Part shown: positions 13,212-16,866 of the stretch, piece after piece
Layout of the letters: each line of letters starts with the position of its first letter
How positions within the stretch are numbered: the stretch's first letter is position 1
Source of the DNA: BPJO01 sp037189665
Lineage (GTDB): Bacteria > Planctomycetota > Phycisphaerae > Tepidisphaerales > Tepidisphaeraceae
Assembly (NCBI GenBank): GCA_037189665.1
Contig: JBBCIV010000131.1
Coordinates: 1-16,866, forward strand
Direction of reading: 5' to 3'
Length of the DNA stretch: 16,866 nucleotides
Made by a program: the position numbers and the translations under genes
Notes under the pieces: generated by a model
Databases searched by the model: none
Seen by the model: only the letters and a program-made list of their open reading frames with translations
What the model was told of the DNA's origin: nothing

Positions 13212-13907
13212 TTAAGCTGCTTTCCTGATCTTCATCGACACCGGCAGCACGGGCGCCGCGCCGAGGTTCACGCTCACCGGGTTCGCCGCCGGGCCGGTTG
13301 CCTTGCGGCCGTTGAACCAGAACGCCGTGACCCACGCCGTCGTCGCTTCCTGCACGGCGTCCAGCGTGATGGTCGTCTTCGATTTGCCGGTCGTCTGCGC
13401 AAAGCTCCAGTCGGTCGTCGTGGCCGGCAGTTCGCCGTACGCCACCATGATGTTCGCCCCCTCTACGCCCTTGGGCTTGCCCTTGTTGTTCTGGCTCTGC
13501 TGGATCGAAATCGTCACCTGGCGCCCGTTGACCGATTCGACTTTGACGTACGCCTGCCCGGGCACCGGCGACGGCGTGGGCTTCTTTCCGCGCTCGGTGA
13601 TGCCCAGTTGCAACCGTTTCTCGTTCGTCATCTGCGGCCAACCTTGGATCTGATCGACCAACATCCGCGTCATGGTGATCAGGGCACGCTTCGCGACGTT
13701 CTTCGCCGCAATATTGGGTCGCGTGCGCGTCAGCGGATTTTGGGCCGTGTTATACGCGTTGACGAACGTTGTGCGCGTTGCCTGATACTGCGTCGCCTGC
13801 ACCGCGACCAACCCGTACGATTCGGGGGCCGCCAGAATGTTGGCGCGGAAGTCGTTGGTCCAGGTCACGAGCTTGGCCTCTTCGCGAGGCAGGTAGTCAC
13901 GAGGCAT
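13212..13907 (-). CDS. conserved planctomycete-type protein, helical N half and beta-sandwich C half
   Basis: A 231-aa protein from ATG 13907. I chose this start over ATG 13916 because AAAGGA lies 8 nt before it and overlaps the upstream ATG, and because MPRDYLP resembles family starts. Residues ~1-105 are helical and Ala/Arg-rich (WTNDFRANILAAPESYGL; the middle part with VAKRALITMTRMLVDQIQ; then MTNEKRLQLGI). After a Pro-rich hinge (~109-117) follows a beta-rich part (VESVNGRQVTISIQQSQ to the end) like a fibronectin-III or similar sandwich. I recall many hypothetical proteins of this plan in planctomycetes, often next to surface or prophage-like genes, but no function is established. No signal peptide or membrane segment. 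A stem-loop terminator follows the gene. The 5' leader may be long: TATAAA occurs at 14049-14044 on the minus strand. Confidence 0.75.
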   Translation of the reverse strand: MPRDYLPREEAKLVTWTNDFRANILAAPESYGLVAVQATQYQATRTTFVNAYNTAQNPLTRTRPNIAAKNVAKRALITMTRMLVDQIQGWPQMTNEKRLQLGITERGKKPTPSPVPGQAYVKVESVNGRQVTISIQQSQNNKGKPKGVEGANIMVAYGELPATTTDWSFAQTTGKSKTTITLDAVQEATTAWVTAFWFNGRKATGPAANPVSVNLGAAPVLPVSMKIRKAA

Positions 13908-14043
13908 AGCGGTCATCCTTTCAAGACGCGCGCACGATATGCCGCCATCTTGTCAGCGGATGACCAACGCTCATGACCCCTCCGGCACAGCCGTCACAAC
14001 CGTTTCATCCATACTACTTGGTTCGGCGATAAAAATGGATGAC

Positions 14044-14049
14044 TTTATA
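14044..14049 (-). promoter_or_regulatory. possible -10 in the AT-rich spacer upstream of the 13907 gene
   Basis: TATAAA on the minus strand sits in an AT-rich island (~14025-14095) inside the 542-bp spacer 13908-14449. A start here would give a 5' leader of about 130 nt for the gene at 13907. No good -35 is present at 16-18 bp, so the call is weak. The remainder of this spacer holds the 21-bp repeat described separately and otherwise nothing I can name. Confidence 0.25.
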
Positions 14050-14149
14050 GCACATGTCGATTTTCGTAGTTTCTTTGCAATATCATATATAACCGCCGCC
14101 AAGCCGCGACAACGCGGATGTGGCGCGAAATCAAGGCTTGAGGGAGGTG

Positions 14150-14275
14150 TTTGGGGTGATGGGACAGCTCTACCGATCGCAAGGAGAGCTTTACCGAGCG
14201 TGGGATGAACTCTTCTAAACGCAGGGAGAACTCTCGCGCGCAATGGAAGATGCCTTCCCGGTCATGGACGACTTC
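14150..14275 (+). pseudogene. degenerate 21-bp tandem repeat encoding a broken heptad-repeat peptide
   Basis: Six consecutive 21-nt units can be lined up, read in the frame of ATG 14159 as FGVMGQL, YRSQGEL, YRAWDEL, F-stop-TQGEL, SRAMEDA and FPVMDDF, so the period equals seven codons. Adjacent units share about 11-15 of 21 bases. A perfect Shine-Dalgarno sequence GGAGGTG (14143-14149) stands 9 nt before ATG 14159, but TAA at 14216-14218 ends the frame after 19 codons (14159-14218). The pattern continues in the same frame beyond the stop and fades after ~14275. Most likely a relic of a coiled-coil coding region; a functional 19-residue peptide is possible but less likely. Confidence 0.5.
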
Positions 14276-14449
14276 GCATCAGTGCAGAGTGATCCCGCGC
14301 AACAATCAACCGCCAGACGCCAAGGCGTGTACCGACGATCGAAAGGGGGTGTTCACCCCACCTTATGTGCAGGCCGACGTACGCAACAACTCCTGAAGGA
14401 TCCTTCAAGCCTCTCAGTCTGAACTCGACAGCGAACGTTCCGTGATATC

Positions 14450-15493
14450 TCAATGATATTCGATCGTCTTCTGGCCACTCGACGGGTCGATCTTGTGAAT
14501 CGTTTCCAGTATTTCACCACGCGGACCAATCCGATCACATATCGTTTCACGGATCATTCCATCGCCGAAGACGTCTCGGCATTCCCAACGGCCTCGGACT
14601 GCGCCCCCCGGCTCGTAAAGCGTTCCACTGTCCTGCTTCGTGTCAGTACTTGTGAAGCTATCGACTGGCTTACCGTTCTTTGTCAGCTCAAAATGCGGTC
14701 CGCGCACCTCCAAATCCGCCTTGTCGTTGCCGCTCGACGCCTCGGCGATTCGACGCTCTTTTGAACGTGTCTCCAATTCTGAGCTCAACATCGATGTCAG
14801 GTGGCGCAAGTTGTCTGCGCATTCGACCATCGTCGAAACGGTGGAAATCATCCCGATGAGGCCAATTCCGATAGGCGCGGACAGCGAAGTAGTCGATGCC
14901 GTCAGCACGAAGGCACTGCAACTTAGAACCGTTCTCGTAATGACCGAGTTTCGGCTCTTGGCGTCTTGCAAGGTATAAACGCCGAGGTCGAGGGAAAGAC
15001 CAACGAAGCCAGTGGTGATCGATTTTGCAGCTCTGGCGATGTCCAGGGGGTCGATACGGGCGATCTCCCAGTGCGTCCCTACTCGACCCAAGAAGACCTG
15101 CACTTCGTCGGGGACAAGCTTTATCGAGTTCGCAGTCAGGGCACCGTAGTATTCGGCGAACTCCGAGTTGCTTGCTTCTCGCAAGTGGTCGGCAAGTTTA
15201 GCCTCAGAATCGGAGAGCTTAACGCGCATCTCAGGCGGCAGATCGTCAACTGACGTGTTCCCTCGAACAGGCGTAATCGTAACGATCGGAGCATATCTAT
15301 CGTAAAAAGTAATGTTCGCGTGGGCTTCTAACGAAGCTCGGTAGAACACATTTAACGCATGAAGCGAGTAGGACGCATCCCGAGATTCGAGCGGCAATGA
15401 GGTATACTCCGCCGATCTCAACTCAGAAATGAGCCGTTTCGTCGGATCCTTCTTCACAAATCCCGGGGCTCCGCGCGGACTTTGATTTGGCAT
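14450..15493 (-). CDS. unknown 347-aa protein with a hydrophobic centre (operon with 16101 gene)
   Basis: I do not recognise this 347-aa protein. The N-terminal half (1-180) is mixed alpha/beta with a possible helical stretch at ~90-120. A hydrophobic, Ser/Thr-rich region at ~184-223 (SVITRTVLSCSAFVLTAS, then APIGIGLIGMISTVSTM) could be a membrane hairpin. A charged linker (~238-262) leads to a beta-rich C terminus from GPHFELTKNGKPVDSF (265-280) onward, with two cysteines at 305 and 319. ATG 15493 follows AAAGGGA with about 8 nt between. It lies 17 nt after the stop of the upstream gene, so the two are surely cotranscribed. Base composition is visibly lower in GC than the core genes, suggesting transfer. 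Another internal Met is far downstream, which supports this start. Confidence 0.7.
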   Translation of the reverse strand: MPNQSPRGAPGFVKKDPTKRLISELRSAEYTSLPLESRDASYSLHALNVFYRASLEAHANITFYDRYAPIVTITPVRGNTSVDDLPPEMRVKLSDSEAKLADHLREASNSEFAEYYGALTANSIKLVPDEVQVFLGRVGTHWEIARIDPLDIARAAKSITTGFVGLSLDLGVYTLQDAKSRNSVITRTVLSCSAFVLTASTTSLSAPIGIGLIGMISTVSTMVECADNLRHLTSMLSSELETRSKERRIAEASSGNDKADLEVRGPHFELTKNGKPVDSFTSTDTKQDSGTLYEPGGAVRGRWECRDVFGDGMIRETICDRIGPRGEILETIHKIDPSSGQKTIEYH

Positions 15494-15510
15494 ATGGCTG
15501 TCCCTTTCAA

Positions 15511-16101
15511 TTAGGCTGGACGCAATCGCACCACGAGGTCATTAAAATCGTGATCTCCACCGTCCTCGGCGGCAAATAGGATATCGTTCGCCCCGTCAGT
15601 ACGTTTCATCACCGAGTGATGGTCGCGTCCAAAGTTTTTCCTCTCGACGAGGATGATAAGTCCTCCAAATATGCGGCCCAGCGTAACCCAGCGATCGAAT
15701 CCTCTCGGCAACGGTTGCTTGTTTTCACGCCCCGGCCGTTGTGTCCAAGACTCAATGCGAATCCACATATCCTCACGCGCGTTGAACTTCACGCTCGTTC
15801 TTCGCAGAGGTGATTTGGAATCGATGCTCGTGACAACGCCGAATCGGTCTTTCGGATGTACGGGAATCGGGACGTTCGGTGCGGGAATCGCCCCAACTAC
15901 AATGAAATTCCACCACACGGCACCATGGGATACCCATTCAAGAACGTAATCACCGTCATACAGTTGGAAGTCCCAGTGGTGCCACACATCACCGCCCACA
16001 GGCTCATCCGTCACTGAGTCGCCAAGATGTCGACGACGTTCTTGCAAGCCGCCCTCGCTTGCCGGACGGCCTTTGGTTATGTCATTTTTAATCCAGTTCA
16101 T
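15511..16101 (-). CDS. unknown 196-aa protein ending in a DFNDLVVRL motif
   Basis: A 196-aa protein, first gene of a two-gene operon. The middle is rich in Trp and beta-type sequence (VWHHWDFQLYDGDYVLEW, 59-76; AVWWNFIVVG), and the end reads AAEDGGDHDFNDLVVRLRP, which resembles the Asp-rich ending of DUF4114-like domains (DxDFNDLV), often calcium-linked and found in extracellular proteins. There is no signal peptide, so export would have to be by another route, or the protein stays in the cytoplasm. The Shine-Dalgarno sequence GGAGA lies 6 nt before ATG 16101. Both this gene and its partner carry GACAGCCAT directly at the start, as if the start regions shared an origin. Family resemblance is limited to the last ~20 residues. 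Confidence 0.7.
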   Translation of the reverse strand: MNWIKNDITKGRPASEGGLQERRRHLGDSVTDEPVGGDVWHHWDFQLYDGDYVLEWVSHGAVWWNFIVVGAIPAPNVPIPVHPKDRFGVVTSIDSKSPLRRTSVKFNAREDMWIRIESWTQRPGRENKQPLPRGFDRWVTLGRIFGGLIILVERKNFGRDHHSVMKRTDGANDILFAAEDGGDHDFNDLVVRLRPA

Positions 16102-16128
16102 GGCTGTCTCCAGAACAAAGCTCGGACC

Positions 16129-16528
16129 TTAGCAATACACTGTGAGATACCCCACTTGGCTTATCACCGCCGCCATCCTTAATTCTGTAGTCTGCAGGGT
16201 GAGGTTCACCCCATCGGTTTTCTGCTCGTCGTTATAACGAATGCCGATTTCGTAACCTAGGAACCCAATGAGCATGCCAACGCGAAAGAAGTCAAGGCTG
16301 TTCTTCCACTTGTGCGGTGCGAAACATGCACTCCATGTCGGGCAACTGATCCGTCCAGCCATCGACGATGCGAACGTAATTCTCGATGTCGAGCGATTCA
16401 AGGCCAGGAATGCCGGAGGCGATCGTGAGATTGATTTCGACAAGGTCTGAGATGTGCAACGCAGCGTCATCGAGCGCCAACCATTGCCAGACATTTGATG
16501 GACGTGAATGACGCCTTGCCGACCCCAA
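16129..16528 (-). pseudogene. frameshifted, truncated relic of a planctomycete FFRVGML/GIRYND family protein
   Basis: Two frames each carry part of one protein. The upstream frame (16528 to 16292) reads VWQWLALDDAALHISDLVEI and IASGIPGLESLDIENYV, then hits TGA after FRTAQVEEQP. The other frame continues with KWKNSLDFFRVGMLIGFL and GIRYNDEQK and stops at 16129. I recall intact planctomycete proteins in which the equivalents of these blocks are joined and are followed by a SRDLFxxG / GTCxxMPxL segment with a transglutaminase-like Cys; that part is absent here. The frameshift lies at about 16305-16330. The upstream end has no ATG, only TTG 16528 or further upstream codons. A sequencing error could explain the shift but not the missing C-terminal half. 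It lies just upstream of, and on the same strand as, the two-gene operon. Confidence 0.7.
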
Positions 16529-16741
16529 AGCTTGCCTCCCACTATACTCGACTCAAATACTAATGTGGTCGCCTGCCAGCCGCAAGATAAACATTTTTAG
16601 AACTGCACAATTACGATTAACGGGGCGTTGCCGTTTCATCACACCGGTTCATGCGGTACGCATCGGTGTACGGGATGTGCTGGCGAGCAAATGTGCAACG
16701 ATGATGACGAGGATGATCATGCCGCCCGTACGGAGCAGGGT

Positions 16742-16767
16742 TATACTCGGCGGACACGCGAAGGAGG
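16742..16767 (+). promoter_or_regulatory. -10-like hexamer and Shine-Dalgarno of the last gene
   Basis: TATACT (16742-16747) is a good -10 hexamer, and AAGGAGG (16761-16767) is a near-perfect Shine-Dalgarno sequence 4 nt before ATG 16772. The transcript would have a leader of roughly 18 nt. No convincing -35 is visible. The remaining spacer 16550-16741 is non-coding as far as I can see, with a simple GATGATGACGAGGATGATCATG stretch at 16701-16721. Confidence 0.5.
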
Positions 16768-16771
16768 CACC

Positions 16772-16866
16772 ATGGTGGACGGGTTGACCGAAGGCGAGCG
16801 GGACCTGAAGACGGCCGCGCCGCTGCCGAAGAAGAGGGACTACCGCATCGGCATCCTCGGCAGCGG
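16772..16866 (+). CDS. N terminus of a probable Gfo/Idh/MocA-family NAD(P) oxidoreductase, partial
   Basis: ATG 16772 with AAGGAGG in front opens a frame that runs to the right edge (31 complete codons). It begins MVDGLTEGERDLK, has a Pro/Lys-rich part, then DYRIGILGSG, the first strand and Gly-rich turn of a Rossmann fold. Planctomycete Gfo/Idh/MocA dehydrogenases commonly have such a 20-25 residue extension before the RIGxxGSG strand; they oxidise or reduce sugars and cyclitols with NAD(P). Other Rossmann enzymes cannot be excluded with so little sequence. The higher GC content and codon choice return to the style of the core genes here, so the accessory segment seems to end before it. Confidence 0.6.
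   Translation, partial: MVDGLTEGERDLKTAAPLPKKRDYRIGILGS

Noticed and set aside
14205..14396. 63-codon plus-strand frame in the accessory spacer
   Set aside because: It is out of frame with the heptad repeat, has no Shine-Dalgarno or promoter and no recognisable sequence.
16701..16721. GATGATGACGAGGATGATCATG as a regulatory repeat
   Set aside because: Short simple-sequence stretch with no clear symmetry; composition alone explains it.

Overview
The window looks like a high-GC chromosome segment of a planctomycete, most likely of the class Phycisphaerae. This is inferred from gene families I recognise: an FADGHVE-type (H-X9-DG) protein end, a large sigma-70 protein with several HTH domains in front, a helical plus beta-sandwich protein of a planctomycete type, and a relic of the FFRVGML...GIRYND family. 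No rRNA, tRNA, CRISPR array or transposase is visible.

Layout. 1-406: 3' end of an H-X9-DG type protein (+). 523-1980: a Nudix hydrolase and a small membrane-anchored protein (+). 2116-4312: a RegB/RegA (PrrB/PrrA) redox two-component system (+), its genes separated by a 316-bp spacer holding a large palindrome and an AT-rich promoter region. 4313-4695: non-coding, with a long stem-loop and two copies of a ~25-bp direct repeat. 4696-7730: on the minus strand, an unusual sigma factor and, upstream of it, a GAF-type/PP2C phosphatase of the RsbU/SpoIIE class. 7792-8706 (-) encodes an AraC-type regulator, divergent from a two-gene unit (+): aldose 1-epimerase (galM) and a 764-aa single-chain oxygenase joining a MocD-like di-iron desaturase/hydroxylase, a Rieske ferredoxin and an NqrF-like NADH:FAD reductase. 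12161-13907: a GNAT-like protein and a conserved planctomycete-type protein (-).

From about 13917 to 16550 the base composition is visibly less GC-rich and the content changes: a decayed 21-bp/heptad repeat, a two-gene operon of unknown proteins and a frameshifted, truncated gene relic (all genes on -). The window closes with the first 31 codons of a probable Gfo/Idh/MocA-type oxidoreductase (+, start 16772).

Two themes stand out. First, nearly every gene that begins a transcription unit in the core part has a -10-like hexamer 6-8 nt before its first ATG/GTG and no Shine-Dalgarno sequence, which suggests leaderless mRNAs; the genes right of 13900 carry ordinary Shine-Dalgarno sequences. Second, regB, regA and galM are each preceded by a tiny ORF that stops at or across the gene start. 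The best candidate for a little-described system is the AraC / galM / MocD-Rieske-reductase cluster, possibly a self-sufficient oxygenase acting on a sugar or cyclitol derivative (inference).
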